Made by a program: the position numbers and the translations under genes
Assembly: GCF_000022085.1 (NCBI RefSeq)
Contig: NC_011894.1
Span: 2,755,501-2,819,500 of the forward strand
Length of the DNA stretch: 64,000 nt
Reading direction: 5' to 3'
Source: Methylobacterium nodulans ORS 2060
GTDB lineage: Bacteria > Pseudomonadota > Alphaproteobacteria > Rhizobiales > Beijerinckiaceae
The notes under the pieces: generated by a model
What the model saw: only the letters and a program-made list of their open reading frames with translations
What the model was told of the DNA's origin: nothing
The model's database searches: none
In this document: piece after piece, positions 17,191 through 26,196 of the stretch
Position numbering within the stretch: the stretch's first letter is position 1
Layout: each line of letters opens with the position of its first letter

Positions 17191-18066
17191 TCAGCTTTCG
17201 ATCCCGAGTCCGAAAATGCGATTAGCATTCCGGAACGTCGCATACTTGTAGGCTTCCTGGGAGAGACCCAGCGCCCTGAAATCCTCGACACCCTGTCGCA
17301 TCGGGCGGAACGGATAGGAGCTTCCGAAGAGGAACTGCTCCTTCATAAATCCATTAGCGGCTTCGACGTAGAGGCCGCCTCCGGGCGAGAATGTGTACAT
17401 ATCGGGTGAAACGAAGACATTCTCATTACGGAATGCGACTGTGACGATCTCGGAAATGCGTGGATAGAATCCATGGCTGCAAACAATCTTGAGCCTGGGG
17501 AAAGTGCGCGCAACAACATCAACTGCAAGAGGATCATTAAACGACAAGTCCGGTGTCGTCGGTCCGGACATGATGAAGGCCGGAACCCCTAGCGTCTGGC
17601 ACAGCTCATACAGAGGCATCAGGCGCTCGTCGCTCGCCTTGAGTGGCTCAGCGTAAAACCCGGCGTCGAGGTTGATGCCCTTCAGGCCAAGTTCCCGCAC
17701 TGCGCGTGTCGCCTCGGCCAACGCTGCCTCACGGCCGAGTTCAATCGGGTCCACGGAAGCAACCCCGATCAGGCGGTTCGGTGCCTCGGCCGCGATGGCA
17801 GCCAGATCGTCGTTTCTGACTCGTACGCCGGGGACACTGCGGGCAACCATCACGGCGGCCGAAATTTCGGCTTCATCCATCTCTGCGACAAACCCGGCGG
17901 TGTCGCGCGCTCGCGCAAAATGGTCGATCTCACGGCTGCCGACGCGTCTGTTCAGCCAACGCACGACGTCGTATTGCGGCGTCCCAGGTGCCGATCCGAA
18001 AAACGGATGCAGGAAGGCGGGCCGGTTGCGCATATCGATGATCGGCTGGTTTCGCTTCGAAGTCAT
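17191..18066 (-). CDS. Amidohydrolase family protein (Amidohydro_2)
   Basis: 291 residues from ATG 18066 (MTSKRNQPIIDMRNRPAFLH). It is a TIM-barrel metal-dependent hydrolase of the PF04909 group: IIDMRNRP in place of the usual DxHxH, then MDEAEISAAVMV, LKGINLDAGFYAEPL, KIVCSHGFYPRI, LFGSSYPFRP and a C-terminal NANRIFGL. The N-terminal His pair is replaced (DMRNRP), which may affect metal binding. Members hydrolyse or decarboxylate ring compounds; the substrate here is unknown. Related proteins often keep one His in CSHG. It stands alone upstream of a divergent MFS gene. Confidence 0.82.
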   Translation of the reverse strand: MTSKRNQPIIDMRNRPAFLHPFFGSAPGTPQYDVVRWLNRRVGSREIDHFARARDTAGFVAEMDEAEISAAVMVARSVPGVRVRNDDLAAIAAEAPNRLIGVASVDPIELGREAALAEATRAVRELGLKGINLDAGFYAEPLKASDERLMPLYELCQTLGVPAFIMSGPTTPDLSFNDPLAVDVVARTFPRLKIVCSHGFYPRISEIVTVAFRNENVFVSPDMYTFSPGGGLYVEAANGFMKEQFLFGSSYPFRPMRQGVEDFRALGLSQEAYKYATFRNANRIFGLGIES

Positions 18067-19143
18067 TTCCCGTTCCGTCCTAAAGATCTGGCATTTCAAT
18101 GAAGCGGCCAATATGTGTCGCAGCCATACGACTGCAGTAAGCGCCATCCCAAAACAAGGAGAGCGGCCGCCAGCGTATTTCCCGTCTGATCCCCTGCCCT
18201 CTCTTCGAGAGCCTGCATCCGACAGACACCAACTTGCGGCGCACCTCGCAGCGAAAATAGTTGAAAGTTCGGATAGGGAGATAGGCACCCCCTATTCGGA
18301 CAGCCCGCGTCGTGCGCTGTTTAGAGGATCTAGCAATCTGACCGCGCTCCCGAGCACCAGCAAGCCGCGGCAGTTCGCCTGGACGATCCGAAAACCCTCG
18401 CTTCCGAGGCTTCCCGTGACCAACTGCCCGGGTTGACGGGAGGAAGCAGACAGGCCGAAAGCCAGGCTTCTTCAACGTGGACAAGACGCGAAAGGGCTTG
18501 GGTAGACAAGGCCAATACCGAGGGCGCGGTCTGGGTCTCCACCGCCTGCCGCCCCAAGACCAACAAGCACCTCATGGCGGACCACGGCTTTCCCTCCAGC
18601 GTCCGCTGCAAGACGGTGCGCGCGGCCTCCGGGCACGTTCTCGCTGATCAGAAATGCCGCATGGCCTGTTCATCCGCACCGCTGGCCTGGCTGGGCCGGA
18701 GAGCGGCCTTGAGCATTGCCCGGGGGCCGCCGGATGCCGCGCCCCTGGGAAGCCGCCAGACCTCGGCAGCGCAACCGGCCAGCCCGAACACTGGCGCCGA
18801 TCCTCTCAAGACGCGCTCAGACCTGGTAATTCGAGCCCCCTGTCTTCATAGGCAACTCCTATCCCTACCTCTCGAATAAATATTAGCCTAGCGGGCATAT
18901 TGCCGGCAGGGTTTAGGGGACGCTTGAGTTTCGCATCGCAGCAGTCGGAATTTTGCACCGCAGCATTCGCCGGGCCGAAACCTGGAAGGCTTCCTGGATC
19001 TTCATGCCCCGGGGTAACATTTTTAAATGCGAAGACTTGTGAGACACATGGTTACTTTTGATGCAGGCGTCATGCAGCGAAACTGATTGACTAAAGGGTA
19101 GTCATCGGCAAACACGGAAATCATAAATCGGAGGAACGCTAGA
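18067..19143. other. Long intergenic region without a supported gene
   Basis: About 1.1 kb between the divergent amidohydrolase and MFS genes. Several overlapping frames at 18.4-18.9 kb are GC-driven and show no domain. The last 250 bp before the MFS gene are AT-rich and likely carry its promoter. It could be a decayed gene that I cannot identify. Confidence 0.4.
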
Positions 19144-20481
19144 ATGACCACAGGAGTTAGCACGATAAGGCCCCTCGACGAGGCATTCGAAGATGCCAGA
19201 GTGGTCGATAAGGCAGTAGTTGAAGAGCCAAAAATCAGCAAAAAAGCCCGCAACACTATCACTTTGGCTGCAACTCTGGGCTATCTTTTCGACGCCTATG
19301 CCATTAATATCTATGGCATGACGCTTGCGCTTATCGCCCTGGACTTCGACGTAAGCATCCAGACAATGGGGCTTATTGGATCGATCTTCATTGCCGGATA
19401 CATGCTTGGAAGCTGTGTGTTCGGCATGCTCGGCGATCGATTTGGACGAAAGCATACGCTTGGCTTTTCGATCTTCGCATATGGCAGTGTGACGGCCCTG
19501 ACAGGGCTCGCGCTGACTCCGGTTCAGTTTGCGATCGGCCGCTTCTTAACGGGCGTGGGCGGCGGCGGGGAGTTGACGGTCGGTGTGCCCTATGTGGTGG
19601 AGTCCTGGGACAGCAAGCACCGAGGCTTTGGTGCCGGCCTGATGTTTGCCGGTTACGCCCTGGGGGTCGTCTATGCCGCGCTGGTGTCCGCGTTGATCCT
19701 CGAATGGCTTGGATGGCGGGCGATGTATTTCCTTGCGGTCCTGCCGGCGATCATCATCCTGTTCGTGCGAATGCAACTGGAGGAGAGCCCTAGCTATCTG
19801 GCCACGATGGAGAAGCTGAAGCAGGCTCGTCGCAAGCGCGCTTCGTTCTGGTCCTCTCTCAAGGCTAGCCCCGCGCTTCGACGCAATCTCGGCTGGGGAT
19901 CACTGATCTACGTCTCGCTCGCATGCATTTACTACGCAGAAACCGTTTTCGCAGTGCCGTTCATGGTTTCTCAGCTCAAGATGAGCACGACTGCTGCAGT
20001 GGCAACGCTGGGTCTGTTCAATCTCTCAATGTTCGTGTTCTCGATCGGTTGCGGAGCGCTTTCGGATAAAATCGGACGCAAATCTGCGGGCGCATCAACC
20101 CTTATCGTCCTGGCCACCTCTCTATGGGTGATGTTCTCAACGACATCGATCCCCTTGTTCGTGATCTTCGGAATCCTGGCTTTCGGCGGTATTGGTGGCT
20201 CTTGGGCAATCGGAATGGTGCATGTAGCAGAACTGTTTCCGACTGAAATCCGCGGTTCGGGCTTCGGCTGGTCGGTAGCACTCGGGCGCTTTCCGTCAAT
20301 CTTCGCTCCCCTCGGTATCGCCTGGCTGGCGAGCGTTACACCCGGCGGGATGGGCGACGCAATGAAGTACTCCTGTATTGTTCTGCTATGTGCGTTGCTC
20401 GCCTACCTCTTTGGACCGGAATCACTCGGCCGGTCTGATAGAAACTCCAGCAACGAGATGGAGGATTTGCAGGCCCGTTAA
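19144..20481 (+). CDS. MFS transporter
   Basis: 445 residues; ATG 19144 is preceded by GGAGGAACGCTAGA. Twelve hydrophobic helices with MFS signatures: LGDRFGRKHTLGF after helix 2, GRFLTGVGGGGELTVGVPYV in helix 4, and GALSDKIGRKSAGAS between helices 8 and 9. The motif VAELFPTEIRGSGFGWSVAL fits the metabolite/H+ symporter (sugar/organic acid) branch. The substrate is unknown. It lies 6 kb from the methanesulfonate genes and could import an organic acid or sulfonate, but nothing proves that. A strong terminator follows. Confidence 0.9.
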   Translation: MTTGVSTIRPLDEAFEDARVVDKAVVEEPKISKKARNTITLAATLGYLFDAYAINIYGMTLALIALDFDVSIQTMGLIGSIFIAGYMLGSCVFGMLGDRFGRKHTLGFSIFAYGSVTALTGLALTPVQFAIGRFLTGVGGGGELTVGVPYVVESWDSKHRGFGAGLMFAGYALGVVYAALVSALILEWLGWRAMYFLAVLPAIIILFVRMQLEESPSYLATMEKLKQARRKRASFWSSLKASPALRRNLGWGSLIYVSLACIYYAETVFAVPFMVSQLKMSTTAAVATLGLFNLSMFVFSIGCGALSDKIGRKSAGASTLIVLATSLWVMFSTTSIPLFVIFGILAFGGIGGSWAIGMVHVAELFPTEIRGSGFGWSVALGRFPSIFAPLGIAWLASVTPGGMGDAMKYSCIVLLCALLAYLFGPESLGRSDRNSSNEMEDLQAR

Positions 20482-20518
20482 ACCTTTACCCGTGATGGTA
20501 CCGCTCAACGTTACTTCT

Positions 20519-20549
20519 AGCCGGACCAGTTGGTCCGGCTTTCTTTTTT
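20519..20549 (+). terminator. Rho-independent terminator of the MFS gene
   Basis: AGCCGGACCA, a 2-base GT loop, then TGGTCCGGCT form a perfect 10-bp GC-rich stem, followed by TTCTTTTTT. It begins 38 bases after the MFS stop codon. Confidence 0.9.
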
Positions 20550-21537
20550 GAGGTGCCGGTCTCTCCGTCAGAGTGAGTGAAGCGCCGCGGGCAGCGCGAG
20601 GCAGAGGGTAAGGTATGTGTATATTAGTAGCAGCAGGGGACACGATACGCGAGCGCTGCTGTAGACACGCGACTGATCGATTGCCTATGGCAGCTCTTAC
20701 ATACCCCGCTAATCGGCATCTCCTTCTTCCGCCACGCTGCGACCGAAGTGCTGCGCTGTGCCGCGAGGCGCTCGCAGGCGCTCCCTGGCATCACACACAG
20801 CAGCTGCGGCACCCTTCAGGAACAATCGGCCTCAGCTCGTCGGCGGCGCGATGAAGCTGTCGATCGACCACCCGCCATGGTGACAGGCAGCTTCCTGGCG
20901 CAGTTGGGTGTTGCAGCCTTATCAGCGCATGGATGAAAGTTGACATCCATTCACTTCGCCGTCAGTCGACACCGACCCAGGCCGATCGCAGGACGGTCAG
21001 AAGCTTGCCAAGCCACCGCAGTACTCTGATGAAAAACGCAGTTGGCTCCCGGCATGACCGCACAGGTCGCCAATCACTTGCCAGTTTAGAATTGTCGCCA
21101 CAGCGGCAATCGCAACTGTTAGAAGCGCGGCCAGGATCAACGTAACCAAATTCGGATGCGCCCGGAAGCGATGTATGAGTGCGCAACCGAAGGTGAATGT
21201 GGCAACTTCTGCGAGAACTACGGACATCGGAAATACCCAAGACCTTTGTTGCCAGCCCTCGCGCGGAATGCTCAAGCGCATACGAATAACCGGCACGGAG
21301 GCGTCTCAAGGGCACTCAACTGGTGTCGACCCTCAAGGTTCCTCGTCCGGCTAAGCGCCTTGGCCCTTGAACACCACCGGTCGCCGCGGCATCAGATCAT
21401 CGCTCGTCCGCCTCTACAACCAGACAAGCGAGATTTCAAGATTTTCGGCGCGTTTGAGGCTGGATGTAGCTTGGCGCAATTCGTGCGGTCAGGTCGCTGT
21501 AAGTCTGACCTGGCATGCACTACATGCAGACCGCATG
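20550..21537. other. Long intergenic region, possible decayed gene
   Basis: About 1 kb with no confident gene. The one candidate is the minus-strand frame 20997-21296 described separately. No IS ends were found. Confidence 0.4.
20997..21296 (-). CDS. Possible small membrane protein
   Basis: 99 codons containing two hydrophobic segments, VLAEVATFTFGCALIHRF and LVTLILAALLTVAIAAVATI, separated by a basic turn (RFRAHP). The start is unclear: Met at residue 24 (MSVVLAEV) would place the helix at the N-terminus. The tail of ~25 residues looks unconstrained. No family recognised; it may be a remnant. Confidence 0.3.
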   Translation of the reverse strand: MPVIRMRLSIPREGWQQRSWVFPMSVVLAEVATFTFGCALIHRFRAHPNLVTLILAALLTVAIAAVATILNWQVIGDLCGHAGSQLRFSSEYCGGLASF

Positions 21538-21659
21538 ACAATGGGCATTAGAAAAGTCCATTGGCTCCGGTCTCAGAGTTTCGCCAAGCCCTTGGCTTGC
21601 CACGGACGTTCGAGATCGACCAACGGCCCGACGCATCAGCATCTTGGTCCGTTGGTATC
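21538..21659 (+). repeat. Dispersed intergenic repeat B, copy 2
   Basis: Shares blocks with copy 1 in the same order: GGGCATT, TTGGCTCCG, GGCTTG, TTCGAGAT, CGACGCATCAGCATCTTGG and CCGTTGGTAT. It is roughly 70% alike by eye. It lies in a gene-free region upstream of the sor genes. Confidence 0.6.
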
Positions 21660-21836
21660 ACACTGGCTCAGCATTCGAGCGCTGATCGATCGTGTCGCTT
21701 GGCAGCACTGTCATTACAATTTCGGGAGAACAAGCATATTTTTATGAAATCCTGGAGATTTATCAATTTTGGCGAGCCTGATCGGTCAATGTCTTCAATG
21801 CTCAGTTGGAATCGATCGAGAAGCCCGCCAAGTGAT

Positions 21837-22163
21837 TCAATATCTGTCGGCTAGGTACTCTGAGATGGTTTTGGCGTCGGCCTCGCTGATCGGGGCGCCG
21901 TAGACCTTGATCATCTTGGTCACCTCGGCGTCCCAGAAGGCTCGGCCTTTCCCGGGCGGCTGTATGGCGATGTAGTCGACCGAGTGGCAGGTCAGGCAGT
22001 TGGCCTGCGTGGCCTCGTACCCGGCTGCGTGCGCCTTGTCCCTCGGCTCCTTCAGCTGCGCCGTTGGCTCGGGCAGCGCGTAGGTGCGCGGCCCGGCCAA
22101 CGCCGCGCCTCCGGCGAGCAGGCCCGCGGCCGCGGCGGCGGTCAGGAATCGCTTCGTCATCAT
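21837..22163 (-). CDS. sorB: Sulfite dehydrogenase cytochrome c subunit (SorB-like)
   Basis: 108 residues from ATG 22163 (the next codon is also ATG). A signal peptide (RFLTAAAAAGLLAGGAALA) precedes one heme-binding CLTCH motif, and the chain ends TISEYLADRY. Size, single heme and position 8 bp after the SorA gene match the small c-type cytochrome that accepts electrons from sulfite dehydrogenase in the periplasm. The pair would oxidise sulfite released by sulfonate cleavage and feed electrons to cytochrome c. Confidence 0.85.
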   Translation of the reverse strand: MMTKRFLTAAAAAGLLAGGAALAGPRTYALPEPTAQLKEPRDKAHAAGYEATQANCLTCHSVDYIAIQPPGKGRAFWDAEVTKMIKVYGAPISEADAKTISEYLADRY

Positions 22164-22171
22164 CGCCTCTC

Positions 22172-23380
22172 TCACGCCGCCTGCACCCGGGTGGTCTCGA
22201 CGACGTTGCGCATGTAGCCGGCCGGGTTCCACAGAGGGTCGAGCGGCTGCGTCTGCCCGATCCGGTTCGTCGCGCGCACCCGGATCGCATGCGCCCCCGG
22301 CGCCAGATCGACCCGCAGGCTCCAGGGCCGGAAGGAGTAGCGCCCGAGATCCTCACCGAGCGCCGCCCGCCTCCAGGTGCGGCCGTCATCGGTCGAGACC
22401 GCGACCTCCGTCACGCCGGAGCCGCCGTCGAAGGCGATGCCGCGCAACAGGGTCTCGCCCGCGGGCACCCGCGCCCCGTCGGCGAGGTTGGTGACGAAGG
22501 AGCGGACGTTGTAGCGCCCGATCGGCACCGTGGCCGTGGGCGCCTGGCCCGGCTCCGTGCAGGCGCACGCATTGGCCGGAATCCGGTAGGCCGACTTCAT
22601 CCAGAAGCTCTCGAACGGCTGATCGAGCACCGTGATGCGGTTCAGGTGCTTGACCCAGTAGGTGCCGTAATAGCCCGGCACCACCAGGCGCAAGGGATAG
22701 CCGTTGAGCCAGGGCAGCTCCGCGCCGTTCATCGCATAGGCCAGCAGCACCTCGCCGTCGCGGGCGTGGTCGAGGTCGAGCGCCTTGGCGTAGTCGGGTG
22801 TGGCCGGGAGCACCGGCCCGTCGAGGCCCTCGAAGGCGACCTGCACGGCGCCGCGGCGCAGGCCGGCCTTGTCGAGCACGCTGCGCAGCGGCACGCCGGC
22901 CCAGCGGGCATTGCCCATGGCGCCGTTGGCGAGCTGGCCGCCGGCGACCCGCGGCGCGACGAAGCCGCGCGAATTGCCCGAGCACTGGTTGACCGCGACG
23001 ACCTCGCTGCCCGGCAGCGCCCGCAGCTCGGCCAGCGAGAGCGAGAGCGGGGTCTCGACATGGCCCGTGACCTCCAGGCGGAAGCTGTCGGGGTCGATGG
23101 CGGTCGGGAGGTCGGCGAGGTGGTAGCGCACGAAGAAGGCGTCGTTGGGGGTGATCACGCCCTCGTCGAAGATGCCGAAGGGGGTCTCGAGCTGCGGCGG
23201 CCGGCTGGTCATCTCCAAGAGCGGGCGCTTGCCCGGATAGGCGACGAGCGGGCGCTCGCCGTTGCCGAACGGCAGCCGCGCCAGTTCGTCCGCGAAGGCC
23301 CGCACGGGCTTCAGAGATGCACCACCAACGGCGAGCGCACCTAGCCCGGCGAATCTGAGGATCTCTCGTCTCTGTATCAT
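22172..23380 (-). CDS. sorA: Sulfite dehydrogenase molybdopterin subunit (SorA-like)
   Basis: 402 residues from ATG 23380. The N-terminus MIQRREILRFAGLGALAVGG is a Tat-type signal, as expected for a periplasmic molybdenum enzyme. The oxidoreductase molybdopterin-binding domain holds the Mo-ligand Cys in VNQCSGNSRGF (residue 133), followed by GYYGTYWVKHLNRI and FWMKSAYR. A C-terminal Mo-co dimerisation domain has AFDGGSGVTEVAVSTDDG and LWNPAGYMRNVVE. It is followed by the cytochrome gene. In this locus the likely role is oxidising sulfite from methanesulfonate to sulfate. Confidence 0.92.
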   Translation of the reverse strand: MIQRREILRFAGLGALAVGGASLKPVRAFADELARLPFGNGERPLVAYPGKRPLLEMTSRPPQLETPFGIFDEGVITPNDAFFVRYHLADLPTAIDPDSFRLEVTGHVETPLSLSLAELRALPGSEVVAVNQCSGNSRGFVAPRVAGGQLANGAMGNARWAGVPLRSVLDKAGLRRGAVQVAFEGLDGPVLPATPDYAKALDLDHARDGEVLLAYAMNGAELPWLNGYPLRLVVPGYYGTYWVKHLNRITVLDQPFESFWMKSAYRIPANACACTEPGQAPTATVPIGRYNVRSFVTNLADGARVPAGETLLRGIAFDGGSGVTEVAVSTDDGRTWRRAALGEDLGRYSFRPWSLRVDLAPGAHAIRVRATNRIGQTQPLDPLWNPAGYMRNVVETTRVQAA

Positions 23381-23943
23381 TCGATGGACTCTGACATGGA
23401 GGGTGGCCGCTCTCGGATGGACCGAGACGTGTCTGGACAAGGTGGCCCGATACGGGCGGATGCTCGGGCGACTTGCCTATGGCATCAAGCACCTATTTTA
23501 CTCGTTGGTGTCTCATAACCGCGTCTCCGCACCTGAATCATGGACATGGATCGTGGCACGCCCATACCCGACAGCCGTGGGCATCATGTGAGATCGGCGT
23601 GCGAGGGACACCCGACTCGCCACTGCGGAGCACGGCAAACCTTCGCGTTCGTGCTTTGACGAACCTTCAGCGGGCCAGCTTTGAGCATAGCGCCAAACGC
23701 CAACCTTTGCCAAATATTAGAAAACCATTCGCCCGTATAATCTAATACATTCTTCCTCGGCCTACATAGCCCGCGGCTATCGCGGCCACCATGCGCATCA
23801 CGTCATCGCGCGCCAGCCGGACGTCAGAGTGACGAGCCAGTATCAACCTTCGCGAGGTCGGCCTCGCTCGACTCTTGTCACAAGGGTGTCTCCCGTAGGC
23901 TCGGGTCATCCGCAAGGCCGGGGGCCGGGCTCCAACCCGCGCC
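23381..23943. other. Intergenic region upstream of sorAB
   Basis: About 560 bp with no supported gene. An AT-rich patch around 23690-23760 is the best candidate promoter zone for sorAB or other transcripts. Nothing more specific seen. Confidence 0.4.
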
Positions 23944-24201
23944 TCAGGCGGCGATCTCCCCCTCCGCCTTCTGAGCCTTCACCGCAGAGCAGGTGCTCGT
24001 ACAAGCGGCCGTGCAGGAATGCGCTACCCTGTCGAGCGCGACTCGCATGATCGAGCGGATGGTGCGGGCACAGCGTCCGCATTTCGGGCTGCAGCCTAAA
24101 CAGGCATAAACCTGTGCGGGCGTACGCGGGCCCGTGGGGCTGCCGCTCAGGCATGCGCGCACTGCGCCATCGGACAAGACATTGCAGGAACAGACGATCA
24201 T
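23944..24201 (-). CDS. (2Fe-2S)-binding protein, bacterioferritin-associated ferredoxin-like
   Basis: 85 residues. The BFD-type domain starts at once, MIVCSCNVLSDGAVRACL, and continues with VYACLGCSPKCGRCARTI. Four Cys in the C-x-C ... C-x2-C arrangement bind a [2Fe-2S] cluster. The tail is Cys-rich (HSCTAACTSTCS), which is unusual for the family. Such ferredoxins release iron from bacterioferritin. Here it may support iron-sulfur supply for the nearby Rieske enzymes. Confidence 0.85.
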   Translation of the reverse strand: MIVCSCNVLSDGAVRACLSGSPTGPRTPAQVYACLGCSPKCGRCARTIRSIMRVALDRVAHSCTAACTSTCSAVKAQKAEGEIAA

Positions 24202-24468
24202 TCGAGGTCACCACCAGGATGGTACTGCCTAACCGGCCAGATGAAAGGAACTGCTCGTCAAATTCAGAGGCACCGGCGACAGGTCGGCGCCGGATACGCT
24301 GACCCGGACTCTCTCGATGCTATGACCATTGCTGCATAGCGCGAAAACGACGCGACTCCTGCGTTCAAAACATGGCTGATGAATCCACCGGATTCGTCTC
24401 CATCAGACCAAGTTCAGGCCGACAAGTCGGCGCAATGACAGCCAGCCAATCATAGTTCCATCTCAGTA

Positions 24469-24502
24469 AAAGCACTGCGCCCGGGATTGACCTCACGGGC
24501 GC
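24469..24502 (-). terminator. Probable terminator of the YeiH-type exporter gene
   Basis: On the minus strand GCGCCCG and CGGGCGC form a 7-bp stem around a 12-base loop, followed by AGTGCTTTTAC. It begins about 11 bases after the exporter's stop codon. The U-run is short, so efficiency is uncertain. Confidence 0.6.
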
Positions 24503-24512
24503 ATTTTCATGC

Positions 24513-25568
24513 TCAGAGTATTGCAAGGCCGGCTGCCATGGTCGCAAAAATGACGAAGGCTGAGCCGACCAGTGTCGCAATATGTCTCCAACCAAGCGAC
24601 GTGATCGCATGCAACGACGTATTGAGGCCAAGAGCCGCAATTGCGAGCAGAAGCCCCCAGGTCGAGATTGATATGAGAACGGACTTTACGGACGCAAAAA
24701 GGGGCGCAATTGCCGGGTATCCAGGAGCGACGCTGTTGACAATGCAGAGCAGAAGGAACGCGAAAGCAAACGTCGGCATCGGCACCTTGCCTTCACCACT
24801 GCGAAGCCCTGAGCGAGTGAAATAGCAGCTAACCGCGAGAACGACGGGCAGTAGAAGGAAAACGCGGAAGAGCTTTACGATCACCGCCGCGTTTCCAGCC
24901 TCCTCCGACACCGAATATCCGGAACCCACCACCTGAGCCACATCATGGATTGTCCCGCCCAGCAAAATTCCAGTCGCTCGGTCCGTGAAGCCTAACCAAT
25001 GACCAAGGAGCGGATACAAAAGCATTGCTCCGGTTGCAAGCAAATTGACTCCGATGACAACAAAAGCGATGTCAGCATCTTTTTCCCTATAACTCGGGAC
25101 GACAGTCGACGTAGCCAGGGCAGCTGATGCTCCGCAGACGGCCGTGGCCGCCCCCGCGAGAGCTGCATACATCGGCGACTGCCCAAAGATTCTCGCCAGG
25201 ACGAACGAGGAAACCATCGTGGCCGCCATGGCGGCTACAACGACGACGGCCGCGCCGACGCCAAGGTCGAAAATATCACCCAGGGCAATTCGCAGCCCGA
25301 GCAGGGCAACCGACCAACGCAGCAGCGATTTCACACAGAAGCGCATGCCCGGCTGGAACAGGGCGTGAGTTGCAGACCGATGCAGCAGGACCCCAATAAG
25401 CAGCGCCAGAACCATGGCCGGAAGGGGAATGCTCTTCGGCAGCAGAGGCTGCAGCCATGTGCTCACGATGGCAACCGCAGCGGCAAAGACCAGCCCCGGA
25501 GCAATCTCGTGGATAGTACCGAATTTTGGAGCTGTTCCGGCGGCCGCCGGCGTGACGGAACTCGACAT
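24513..25568 (-). CDS. YeiH family putative sulfate exporter
   Basis: 351 residues from ATG 25568, set by AGGAG eight bases upstream. It is a polytopic membrane protein with about ten helices and family motifs VLALLIGVLLHR, LLRWSVALLGLRIALGDI, AALAGAATAVCGASAALATS, ILLGGTIHDVAQVVGSGY and NTSLHAITSLGWR. The family (PF03601) is annotated as putative sulfate exporters. Next to methanesulfonate monooxygenase and sulfite dehydrogenase it plausibly removes sulfate or sulfite from the cytoplasm. It is divergent from msmA across 630 bp. Confidence 0.88.
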   Translation of the reverse strand: MSSSVTPAAAGTAPKFGTIHEIAPGLVFAAAVAIVSTWLQPLLPKSIPLPAMVLALLIGVLLHRSATHALFQPGMRFCVKSLLRWSVALLGLRIALGDIFDLGVGAAVVVVAAMAATMVSSFVLARIFGQSPMYAALAGAATAVCGASAALATSTVVPSYREKDADIAFVVIGVNLLATGAMLLYPLLGHWLGFTDRATGILLGGTIHDVAQVVGSGYSVSEEAGNAAVIVKLFRVFLLLPVVLAVSCYFTRSGLRSGEGKVPMPTFAFAFLLLCIVNSVAPGYPAIAPLFASVKSVLISISTWGLLLAIAALGLNTSLHAITSLGWRHIATLVGSAFVIFATMAAGLAIL

Positions 25569-26196
25569 GCACAATTCTCCTAAACGATTGATATCGTCCG
25601 GTCCGATCGGCGCTCGAACGGGCGCCGTCGACCGGAGACGCTGGTGAGAGGCAGCTAAGCGTAAGATCGAACAGATCCTCGATAGCCCCAACCGGATCGC
25701 CTTTCTATTTGACCGTCGCTGTTGCTTGATCGGCAGCGTCTATCACTGGCTCGCCGATTGCCTCTCGGGTCGCCGAACAGCGCCGAAGCCCACACGTCGG
25801 AGCCTCACCAGCAGGCAATCCCACAAGGCGCCAATTATTCGTGATTTTACAATCATTTACGCCGGCAGTACGCGGCTTCGCGGCATCGGTGGCGATCACC
25901 TTGCCCCTTGCCTGCTCGACGTTCATTCCACGCTTTTGGACCCAGCGCAAAACTATCGGCAGATAAAGAGGTTTAATTAGCCCGGGGGCGAACGGTGGGC
26001 CATCTTCCCCTCCAGTGATGCCGGGACAGCTCCGGAGCGCCCGGAAGCGAAACTGAAGAGTGCAATCAACACTCAAGCAGCTCGAGATCGGGCCGCTTGA
26101 TGCGCCCTGGCACACGATATTGATCCGACAAGGGCGATCGGCTTTGCCTCGCCACGTACTGTTCCGGATTGACCAAGAACGCGAGGAGGGACGTCT
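25569..26196. other. Divergent regulatory region between the exporter and msmA
   Basis: About 630 bp without a supported gene. It should contain promoters and any LysR operator for both directions. No perfect LysR T-N11-A palindrome was picked out with confidence. Confidence 0.4.

Noticed and set aside
18433..18879. Plus-strand frame in the 18-19 kb gap
   Set aside because: No domain, no ribosome site, and biased composition in all overlapping frames.
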